Source: Streptomyces sp. NBRC 110028 (GTDB lineage Bacteria; Actinomycetota; Actinomycetes; Streptomycetales; Streptomycetaceae). From it: 64,000 nt of DNA. The translations under genes were made by a program, and so were the position numbers. Below are positions 28,576 to 35,812 of the stretch, piece by piece. The DNA is taken from contig NZ_BBUZ01000027.1 of assembly GCF_001417735.1 (NCBI RefSeq), forward strand, positions 124,001 to 188,000, in the 5' to 3' direction. The notes below the pieces were generated by a model. It was given only the letters and a program-made list of their open reading frames with translations. It did not search any database and was not told the DNA's origin. Every line of letters begins with the position of its first letter. The first letter of the stretch is position 1.

Positions 28576-29640
28576 ATGGCGGCCCAGAGGCGGCGCATAC
28601 GAGACAACGGCGGGCGCGGACCGGGCGTGGCGATCCGGGGTGTGCCCCTCGCCCTGGCCCTGACGGTCGGCCTCGCCCCGCAGGGGCACGGCGCCGAGGC
28701 GGGCGCGGCACGGAGCGAAGTGGCCGCGACCGCCTGGGCCGACGGGTTCGCGTCGGTCAACGCGCTCGGCCAGAACGGCACGTACGGAGGCCGCGACGGC
28801 AAGACCGTGACGGTGCGGACACTGGCCGACCTGGAGAAGTACGCGACGGCCGCCGAGCCGTACGTCATCGTGGTGGCCGGGGCGATCACCATGGACCCCA
28901 AGGGCAAGGAGATCAAGGTCGCCTCGGACAAGACGATCGTGGGCCAGGGGTCCTCGGGCGAGATCGTCGGCGGCGGCTTCTTCCTCGGGCAGGGCGTGCA
29001 CAACGTCATCATCCGCAATCTGACGATCCGCGACTCCTACATGGGCACGTGGAACGACAAGGAGCACGACTACGACGGCATCCAGATGGACGGCGCCCAC
29101 CATGTGTGGATCGATCACAACGATCTGAAGCACATGGCCGACGGCCTGATCGACAGCCGCAAGGACACCACGTATCTCACGGTCTCGTGGAACCGGCTGG
29201 AGACGCACAACAAGGCGTTCGGCATCGGCTGGACGGAGAACACCACGGCCGACATCACCATCCATCACAACTGGTTCCGGGACACGGAGCAGCGCAACCC
29301 GTCCGCCGACAACATCGCGCACGCGCACCTGTACAACAACTACCTGCAGGACCTCCCGGGCACGGACATCGCCTCCTCCTACGGCAACTACTCGCGCGGC
29401 AACACCAAGATGGTGCTGGAGAACAGCTACTTCGAGGGGATGAAGAACCCCGTCATCAAGGACGCCACCGCCTCGATCGTCCAGCGGGGCAACACGTATC
29501 TGAACACCAGCGGCCGCAACGAGAGCGGCGGTACGGCCTTCGACCCCAAGGCGTACTACCCCTACACCCTCGACCCCGCGGCCAAGGTGCCGTCGGTCGT
29601 GCAGTCCGGCTCCGGACCCGGCGGCACCCCGGCGCGGTAG
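28576..29640 (+). CDS. secreted pectate lyase (polysaccharide lyase family 1)
   Basis: About 354 aa. AGGAG at 28560-28564 could serve the GTG at 28570 or the ATG at 28576. A signal peptide (IRGVPLALALTVGLAPQGHG) leads to a right-handed beta-helix domain: KTVTVRTLADLEKYATAAEP, then SDKTIVGQGSSGEIVGGGFF, the calcium-site run DYDGIQMDG with HHVWIDHNDL, and LTVSWNRLETHNKAFGIGWT. The catalytic-region arginine sits in DTEQRNPSADN. All hallmarks are present and the length is normal. It cleaves polygalacturonate outside the cell by beta-elimination. No pectin operon surrounds it. Confidence 0.93.
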   Translation: MAAQRRRIRDNGGRGPGVAIRGVPLALALTVGLAPQGHGAEAGAARSEVAATAWADGFASVNALGQNGTYGGRDGKTVTVRTLADLEKYATAAEPYVIVVAGAITMDPKGKEIKVASDKTIVGQGSSGEIVGGGFFLGQGVHNVIIRNLTIRDSYMGTWNDKEHDYDGIQMDGAHHVWIDHNDLKHMADGLIDSRKDTTYLTVSWNRLETHNKAFGIGWTENTTADITIHHNWFRDTEQRNPSADNIAHAHLYNNYLQDLPGTDIASSYGNYSRGNTKMVLENSYFEGMKNPVIKDATASIVQRGNTYLNTSGRNESGGTAFDPKAYYPYTLDPAAKVPSVVQSGSGPGGTPAR

Positions 29641-29817
29641 CGGACCGGGCGGACCGGGGAAGCGCGTCAGCCCCGGCGGCGCTCCCGCGTGGCGATCAGT
29701 GGCGGACGCGGGTAACGATGGAATCACCAGTTCGGGCGAACGAGAGGGCCGTGCGGGCGTACGGGGTGCCACCGGGCGCTGAGTCCCGGCCCGGCAACTC
29801 GTGCGAGGGAGGATCTC

Positions 29818-30954
29818 ATGGATCCGTCCGACGCCTCCGGCGCCGCCGAGCCACCGCCGCTGAGCGCGCACGAGCGCCAGGAGTACGCCCGGCTGCGCGC
29901 GGCGGCGGCCGTACGCCACCGGCGCCTGCGCCACGCGGGCGCGTGCGTCCTCCTCGTCCTGGCGCTCCTGCTCGCCCCGCTCGCCGTCGTCGCCACCTGG
30001 CTGCACGAGGAGGTCACCGACCCCCAGCGGTACGTGGAGACCGTCGCCCCGATCGCCAGGGAGCCCTCCGTCCAGACCGCTGTGACCAACCGCCTCACCC
30101 ATCGCGTGGTCCATCAGGTGGACGTCCCCGCCATCACGGCCCAGCTCTCCCGGAACCTGGACACCTCAGGGGCCCCGCCCGTCGTCGTGAACGGCGTCCG
30201 GGTCCTCACCGGACCGCTGGAAACCGTCCTCGGCGACGCCGTCCACCGCACCGTGCACACAGTGATCACCAGCGAGCAGTTCCCGGTGGTGTGGGACGCC
30301 GCCAACCGCCGCGCCCACGCGGCCGTCGTCAAGGTGCTCACCGGCGAGGGCAGCAGCGCCGTCCGGCCCCGGGACGACGCGATCGTCCTGGACATCGGCA
30401 CCGCCGTCGACAACGTGAAGCAGCGCCTCGTCCGGGCGGGCTACGGCAACGCCGCCAAGATCCCCCACATCGACCGCCAGATCGTCCTGCTGCGGACGGA
30501 CAAGCTCGACAAGGCGCAGGCCGCGATGCGTCTGCTCGACGTCGTCGGCATCTGGCTGCCGGTGGTGACGGTCGTCCTCGCCGCCTTGGCCGTATGGACC
30601 TCACCCGCGCACCGGGCCATGCTGATGGCGGCCGGGATCGGCACGGCGGTGATGATGGCCGCGCTGCTGGTCGGGCTGGCCGTGCTGCGCGGCGTCTACC
30701 TGGACTCCGTACCGCCCGCCGCGCTGCCCCGCGACGCGGCGGCCGACATCTTCGACACGCTCGTACGCTTCCTGCGCGAGAGCACCCGCACCCTCCTCGT
30801 CGTGGCGGTCGTCACCGCGCTCGCCGCCTATCTGTACGGGCCCGGCCGCGGCGCCCGGGCCGTACGCTCCGGGGCGGCCCGTGGCATCGGCGCCATCGGC
30901 CGGGCCCTGGCCCGCACCGGCGGCCGCGGCGGTGCCCGCGGCGGCCGCCCCTGA
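29818..30954 (+). CDS. conserved membrane protein (378 aa)
   Basis: ATG 29818 with GGGAGGATCTC upstream. A charged cytoplasmic N-terminus (about 37 residues) leads to a helix (CVLLVLALLLAPLAVVATWL), then an outside domain of about 180 residues beginning LHEEVTDPQRYVETVAPIAR, then helices near 240-262, 272-298 and 325-342. The tail is rich in Gly, Arg and Ala. The EEVTDPQRYVETVAPIA opening is common to a conserved actinobacterial integral-membrane family of unknown function. No enzymatic motif is visible. It is convergent with the oxidoreductase at 30967. Confidence 0.75.
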   Translation: MDPSDASGAAEPPPLSAHERQEYARLRAAAAVRHRRLRHAGACVLLVLALLLAPLAVVATWLHEEVTDPQRYVETVAPIAREPSVQTAVTNRLTHRVVHQVDVPAITAQLSRNLDTSGAPPVVVNGVRVLTGPLETVLGDAVHRTVHTVITSEQFPVVWDAANRRAHAAVVKVLTGEGSSAVRPRDDAIVLDIGTAVDNVKQRLVRAGYGNAAKIPHIDRQIVLLRTDKLDKAQAAMRLLDVVGIWLPVVTVVLAALAVWTSPAHRAMLMAAGIGTAVMMAALLVGLAVLRGVYLDSVPPAALPRDAAADIFDTLVRFLRESTRTLLVVAVVTALAAYLYGPGRGARAVRSGAARGIGAIGRALARTGGRGGARGGRP

Positions 30955-30966
30955 CCCGCCCGGGGC

Positions 30967-31791
30967 TCAGCGGAACCGTTCGGCGAGAGCGGCCATGGTG
31001 TCGAGGTGGGCGAGCGTTTCCCCCTCCGGTCTCGTCGGCAGGTACAGCAGCACCCGGTCCACCCCGAGCCGTTGGTACCCCTCCAGCGCCTCGGCGGTGT
31101 CCGGCACCGCGTACACCGTCACCGGCACGTCCCGGCCCGCCACCTTGCGCAGCCGCTCGATCTGCGGGGCCAGCTTCTCGGGCGGCACGCTGTTGGCCAG
31201 CCACGCGTCGCCATGGGCGGCGATCCGGGGGAACGCGCGCTCGCCGCCGCCCACGTAGACCGGCGGATGCGGACGCTGTACGGGCTTGGGCCACTGGTAG
31301 ACGGGGTCGAAGTCCACGAACTCGCCGTGGTACTCCGCCTTCTCCTTCGTCCACAGCTCGCGGATCGCCGCCAGCCGCTCGTCCACCAGACGGCCGCGGG
31401 TGGACGGGTCGGTCCCGTGGTTCTCCATCTCCTCGCGGTTCCATCCGACCCCGACGCCGAACACGGCCCGCCCGCCGGAGACCAGATCGAGGGAGGCCAC
31501 CTCCTGCGCCGTGATGATGGGATCCCGCTGCGCCACCAGGGCGACACCGGTCCCCAGCAGCAGCCGCGTGGTGACCGGGGCGATGGCGCTCAGCGTGACG
31601 AACGGATCGAGCGTCCGGTAGTAGATCTCCGGCAGTTCGCCACCGCCCGGATAGGGCGAGCGGCGCTCCACCGGGATGTGGCTGTGCTCGGCGATGAAGA
31701 GCGAGTCGAACCCCCGCTCGTCGAGGGCGCGCCCCAGGGGCGCGGGCGCGATGCCCTGGTCGGTCACGAAGGTCGATACGCCAATCTTCAC
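30967..31791 (-). CDS. LLM-class F420-dependent oxidoreductase
   Basis: A 274-aa luciferase-like TIM barrel. The GTG at 31791 is used because GAGGAG lies upstream and the first strand MKIGVSTFVTDQGI follows at once. Family features include FDSLFIAEHSHIPVERRSPY, a TRLLLGTGVALVAQRDPI strand, VFGVGVGWNREEMENHGTDP and RPHPPVYVGGGERAFPRIA. This is the group that uses reduced deazaflavin F420 or FMN for hydride transfer. The actual substrate is not predictable from sequence. It stands alone. Confidence 0.9.
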   Translation of the reverse strand: MKIGVSTFVTDQGIAPAPLGRALDERGFDSLFIAEHSHIPVERRSPYPGGGELPEIYYRTLDPFVTLSAIAPVTTRLLLGTGVALVAQRDPIITAQEVASLDLVSGGRAVFGVGVGWNREEMENHGTDPSTRGRLVDERLAAIRELWTKEKAEYHGEFVDFDPVYQWPKPVQRPHPPVYVGGGERAFPRIAAHGDAWLANSVPPEKLAPQIERLRKVAGRDVPVTVYAVPDTAEALEGYQRLGVDRVLLYLPTRPEGETLAHLDTMAALAERFR

Positions 31792-32347
31792 AGCGACTCC
31801 TCGGTCGGCGACTCCACGGTTCGGCGTGTGCGTGGGCACAGGGGTTTTCGACGGGTACCCGCGTGACCGCCCGCCACACCTGATCCGTCAGCGAGCCGTC
31901 GTCGGCCGCGACATGCGACCGGAGGTCGGCAGTTCTTCAACTGATCGGCACATCCATTCCACAGAAGTCGCGTGTACGGCGTGCTGCCGGCGGCGAGCGG
32001 CCCCGGGGCGCGGCGGCTGCGCCCGGGTATGCGCGGTTTCCGCGCGGAGACGGAGCGACGGTGCGGCGCGAGTTGTGACGTTCGCGTGCGGGGCCGGTGC
32101 CGGTCACGTGGGCGCGCGTGCACGCCATGTGATCGGAAAGTTGGCGGAATGCGTAGTTCCGGATGCCCCGTGATTCGAAGGCGGCCGGCACGCGTGGTTA
32201 CATCCTTCCGCGCCGAGACGTTCCCGGAGCCCGGCATCCAGCGGGATGGGAACGTGCCGCGGTGGCCGGTGGCGAAGCCGCACGCGTGGCGGCGACCATC
32301 GGCTGTGGAAGCTCGTTTAGAGATACGTATCCAAGGGAGACGCAGTA
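31792..32347. other. 556-bp intergenic region ahead of the peptide precursor
   Basis: No frame here has convincing codon use in either direction. The region must hold the promoters for the leftward oxidoreductase and the rightward peptide gene. The last 30 bp are more A/T-rich than the rest (TTTAGAGATACGTATCC), ending in AAGGGAG at 32333-32339, which is a good ribosome site for the ATG at 32348. I could not fix a -35/-10 pair with confidence. Confidence 0.5.
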
Positions 32348-32572
32348 ATGAACAACGCACCCAAGGTCGCGACCCAGGAGATCTCCGACGCTGAGCTGGA
32401 CAACGTGGCCGGCGGTCTGGGCGCTGTGGGCGACGCCCTGGGCACCGTGCACTCCGTCACCGGTCCCATCACCGGCCCGGTCACCGGCGCCGTGGGCACC
32501 GTCACCGGCACCGTCGACGGCCTGACCGGCCTGAACACCTCCGGCATCGTCGGCACGGTCGCCGGTCTCTGA
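32348..32572 (+). CDS. double-glycine-leader peptide precursor (putative bacteriocin-like NHLM substrate)
   Basis: A 74-aa peptide. Residues 1-23 form a leader with acidic ISDAELDNV and end in the double glycine GG, the classical cut site for C39 peptidases. The core (24-74) has no Cys, no Lys and no Arg. It is built of short hydrophobic steps with Gly every three or four residues, for example PITGPVTGAVGTVTGTVDG. Such glycine spacing fits tight helix packing in a membrane. The exporter genes with a C39 domain follow directly. No lanthionine synthetase, radical SAM or YcaO gene is nearby, so the mature peptide may be unmodified. The biological activity is unknown; a bacteriocin or self-signalling peptide is an inference. 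Confidence 0.8.
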   Translation: MNNAPKVATQEISDAELDNVAGGLGAVGDALGTVHSVTGPITGPVTGAVGTVTGTVDGLTGLNTSGIVGTVAGL

Positions 32573-32588
32573 GGCCACCGCGTCACCC

Positions 32589-32619
32589 CATGCCCCGGGC
32601 CTGACTGGCCCGGGGCATG
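32589..32619 (+). terminator. 13-bp perfect hairpin between the precursor and exporter genes
   Basis: CATGCCCCGGGCC and GGCCCGGGGCATG pair without mismatch around TGACT. It begins 17 bp after the peptide stop codon. As a partial terminator it would give much more peptide mRNA than exporter mRNA and would also protect the 3' end of the peptide transcript. Confidence 0.8.
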
Positions 32620-32701
32620 CGCGGTCCCCGGCACCCGCCACTCCCGGACCGCCCCCCCCGACCCGTTCCCCCGCGCCCCGGCCGGTTGAGGAAAGACTCC
32701 C

Positions 32702-33511
32702 GTGCAGTTCCGCCAGCAGGCCCTTTCCAAGCTCCAGTCGGCAGACGACATCGACCTGCCGGTCCGTTACGCCCGCCCCCAGGGCTGGCTCGCGCTGACG
32801 GTCACCCTCGTCGTCATGGCCGCGGCCGCCGTCTGGGCTGTGACCGGCAGCGTGGCGGACACCCTGAACGCCTCCGGCATCCTCACCCACGGCCAGGGCA
32901 GCTATGTGCTGCAGAGCCCGGTCGGGGGACAGGTCACCGCCGTGCTCGCCGAGGAGGGCGGCACGGTGCGCGCGGGCGCCCCGCTGGTGAAGGTCCGTAA
33001 GCCCGACGGTGGCAGCACGGTCGTGCGCGCCCTCGCCGCGGGCCGCCTCACCACCCTCTCCGCATCGATCGGTTCGGTCCTGAACACCGGCGCGGACGTC
33101 GCCTCCGTGGAGCGCGTCCGCCACTCCCGCGACCCGCTGACCGCGACCCTCTACGTCCCGGCGGAGCGGGCGGCATCGGTGCCCGCGGGCGCGGACGTCG
33201 ACCTCAGCGTGCAGTCGGCGCCCTCCCGGACGTACGGCGTGCTGCGCGGCCAGGTGCAGGCGGTCGGCCGGACCGCCCAGTCGCGCCAGCAGATCGGTGC
33301 CTTCCTCGGCAGCGCACAACTCGGCGAGGAATTCTCCAAGGACGGCCCGCCGGTCGCGGTGGCGGTACGCCTCGACCGGTCCTCCGCCACCCGCTCCGGC
33401 TACCGCTGGTCCTCGCCCAAGGGCCCGCCGTTCGCCCTCGGCTCCATGACCCTGACCGACGGAACCATCCACCTGGCCGCCCGTCACCCCGTCGATTGGC
33501 TGCTCCCGTGA
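32702..33511 (+). CDS. HlyD-like secretion adaptor of the NHLM peptide export system
   Basis: A 269-aa membrane-fusion-type protein. It has a GTG start with GAGGAAAG upstream. One N-terminal helix (LTVTLVVMAAAAVWAVTGSV, about 38-57) is followed by a biotinyl-lipoyl-like hairpin domain: SPVGGQVTAVLAEEGGTVRA and GAPLVKVRKPDG. The rest is a beta-barrel region with YVPAERAASVPAGADVDLSV. NHLM adaptors are short and lack the long coiled coil of Gram-negative HlyD, which matches. It precedes the two ABC exporters. Its stop overlaps the next GTG start (GTGA), giving translational coupling. Confidence 0.87.
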   Translation: MQFRQQALSKLQSADDIDLPVRYARPQGWLALTVTLVVMAAAAVWAVTGSVADTLNASGILTHGQGSYVLQSPVGGQVTAVLAEEGGTVRAGAPLVKVRKPDGGSTVVRALAAGRLTTLSASIGSVLNTGADVASVERVRHSRDPLTATLYVPAERAASVPAGADVDLSVQSAPSRTYGVLRGQVQAVGRTAQSRQQIGAFLGSAQLGEEFSKDGPPVAVAVRLDRSSATRSGYRWSSPKGPPFALGSMTLTDGTIHLAARHPVDWLLP

Positions 33512-35811
33512 CCACGACGAACTCCACGCACGACGGCGGCGGGCCGCCCCGCCCCGCGCCCGCCGGGACCAGCGGGCGCCGCCGCCCCGAACCGGCCCGT
33601 GGACGGCGGCGCGCCCCGCGCCGGGGGAGCGGCCCGAAGAAGTCGCGGCGACGGACCGTACGCACCCCCACCGTGCTCCAGATGGAGGCGCTGGAGTGCG
33701 GCGCCGCGTCGCTCGCCATGGTGCTCGCCCACTACGGCCGCCACGTACCGCTGGAGGAGCTGCGGATCGCCTGCGGCGTCTCCCGCGACGGATCCCGGGC
33801 CAGCAACCTGCTGAAGGCCGCCCGCGGCTACGGGCTGCGCGCCAAGGGCATGCAGATGGAACCGGAGGCGCTGGCCGAGGTCCAGGCCCCGGCGATCCTG
33901 TTCTGGGAGTTCAACCACTACGTCGTCTACGACGGCATGGGACGGCGGTTCGGCAAGCGCGGCGTCCACATCAACGACCCCGACAAGGGGCGCCGCTTCG
34001 TCACCACCGAGGAGTTCGGCTCGAGCTTCACCGGGGTCTGCCTGGTCTTCGAACCCGAGGACGACTTCCGCCGCGGCGGACGCCGCCCCGGCGTCCTGGA
34101 CGCCCTGCCCGCGCGGCTGCGCGGCACCGGCGGCACCCTGCTGGCCTCGCTGCTGGCCAGCCTGCTGCTGGTGGTGGTGGGCGCCACGGTGCCCGCGCTC
34201 AGCCGCACCTTCATCGACACCTTCATCGTCGGCGGCCAGACCTCGATGCTGCCACCGCTGTTCGCGTCCATGGCCGTGGCGGTGGTGCTGACCGCGGTGC
34301 TGACCGGCGTCCAGCAGGCGAACCTGCTGCGCGGACGCATCATCTCCTCCACCCTCGGCAGCGCACGGTTCCTGCGCCATCTGCTGCGGCTGCCCGTCAC
34401 GTTCTTCGCCCAGCGCAGCCCCGCCGACCTGGTGCAGCGCCTGCGGTCCAACGACACCGTCGCCGAAACCCTCGCCCGCGACCTGGCCGCGGCGGCGGTC
34501 GACGGGATCGTGGTGGTCCTGTACGCCGTGCTGCTGTGGACCTACGACCCCCAGCTCACCATGGTGGGCGTCGGGCTCGCGCTGCTCAACGTGGTCGCGA
34601 TGCGCGTCGTGATACGGCTGCGCGCCACCAGGACCCAGAAGCTGCGCGCCGACACCGCGCGGCTGACCACCACCGCGTACACCGGGCTCCAGCTCATCGA
34701 GACGATGAAGGCCACCGGCGGTGAGAGCGGCTACTTCCGCCGCTGGGCCGGTCAGCACGCCATCACCCTGGAGGAACAGCAGCGCCTCGGCGTACCGAGC
34801 GCGGCGCTGGGCGTGGTGGCGCCCACCCTCGCCACCCTCAACAGCGCGCTCATCCTGTGGATCGGCGGGCTGCGGGCCGTCGAGGGCCATCTCTCGATCG
34901 GGCTGCTGGTCGCCTTCCAGGCGCTGGTCACCCGCTTCACCGCGCCCATCACCCGGCTGAACGGCGTGGCGGGGCGCATCCAGGACTTCTCCGCCGACGT
35001 GGCACGGCTCAAGGACGTGGAGCGCTTCCCCGCGGACACCCTCCACACCCGCGACGAGGGGCAGCCGGACGCCGACGGCGCCCGCCGCCTCACCGGCCAT
35101 GTGACGCTGGAAAACATCACCTTCGGCTACAACCCGCTGGACGAGCCGCTGCTGCGCGGCTTCTCGCTGTCCGTCGGCCCCGGCCGCCAGGTGGCGCTGG
35201 TCGGCGGCTCCGGCAGCGGCAAGTCCACCGTGTCCCGGCTGGTCTCCGGCCTCTACAGCCCCTGGGAGGGGGCCATCCGCATCGACGGGCAGCGGCTGGA
35301 GGACATCCCCCGCGGCCGGCTCGCCGCCTCCGTGTCCTTCGTCGACCAGGACGTGTTCCTGTTCGAGGGGACGGTGCGGGACAACGTGGCGCTGTGGGAT
35401 CCGTCGATCCCGGACGACGCGGTGGTGGCCGCCCTGCGGGACGCGGCCCTCTACGACGACGTCATCGCCCGCCGCCCCGGCGGCATCCACTGCCGGGTCG
35501 AGCAGGACGGCCGCAACTTCTCGGGCGGACAGCGGCAGCGGCTGGAGATCGCCCGGGCCCTGGTCCGCCGCCCCAGTGTGCTGGTCCTGGACGAGGTGAC
35601 CAGCGCCCTGGACGCGCGGACCGAGCAGACCGTCATGGACAGCCTGCGCCGCCGCGGCTGCGCGTGCGTGGTGATCGCCCACCGGCTCAGCACCGTCCGG
35701 GACAGCGACGAGATCCTCGTCCTGGACCGCGGCACGGTCGTGGAGCGCGGACGGCACGAGGACCTCGCGGTCGCCGGGGGCCCGTACGCCGAGCTGATGA
35801 AGGAGCACTGA
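33508..35811 (+). CDS. peptidase-containing ABC exporter (C39 type; NHLM ABC 1)
   Basis: About 767 aa. After a basic, disordered N-terminus comes a C39 peptidase domain (about 52-180) with catalytic Cys64 in LECGAASLAMVLAHYG, His137 in WEFNHYVVYDG and Asp157 in INDPDKG, a full triad. The six-helix membrane domain follows (about 200-490). The nucleotide-binding domain has Walker A GGSGSGKST, signature FSGGQRQRLEIARAL and Walker B VLVLDEVTSAL. It should cut the leader after the double glycine and export the peptide in one step. The natural substrate is the small protein at 32348. The stop is followed one base later by the second exporter gene. Confidence 0.93.
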   Translation: MTTTNSTHDGGGPPRPAPAGTSGRRRPEPARGRRRAPRRGSGPKKSRRRTVRTPTVLQMEALECGAASLAMVLAHYGRHVPLEELRIACGVSRDGSRASNLLKAARGYGLRAKGMQMEPEALAEVQAPAILFWEFNHYVVYDGMGRRFGKRGVHINDPDKGRRFVTTEEFGSSFTGVCLVFEPEDDFRRGGRRPGVLDALPARLRGTGGTLLASLLASLLLVVVGATVPALSRTFIDTFIVGGQTSMLPPLFASMAVAVVLTAVLTGVQQANLLRGRIISSTLGSARFLRHLLRLPVTFFAQRSPADLVQRLRSNDTVAETLARDLAAAAVDGIVVVLYAVLLWTYDPQLTMVGVGLALLNVVAMRVVIRLRATRTQKLRADTARLTTTAYTGLQLIETMKATGGESGYFRRWAGQHAITLEEQQRLGVPSAALGVVAPTLATLNSALILWIGGLRAVEGHLSIGLLVAFQALVTRFTAPITRLNGVAGRIQDFSADVARLKDVERFPADTLHTRDEGQPDADGARRLTGHVTLENITFGYNPLDEPLLRGFSLSVGPGRQVALVGGSGSGKSTVSRLVSGLYSPWEGAIRIDGQRLEDIPRGRLAASVSFVDQDVFLFEGTVRDNVALWDPSIPDDAVVAALRDAALYDDVIARRPGGIHCRVEQDGRNFSGGQRQRLEIARALVRRPSVLVLDEVTSALDARTEQTVMDSLRRRGCACVVIAHRLSTVRDSDEILVLDRGTVVERGRHEDLAVAGGPYAELMKEH

Positions 35812-35812
35812 C

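Noticed and set aside
32348..32572. Lantibiotic precursor
   Set aside because: The core has no cysteine and no LanM/LanB/LanC gene is nearby, so lanthionine rings cannot form. I kept only the double-glycine export reading.
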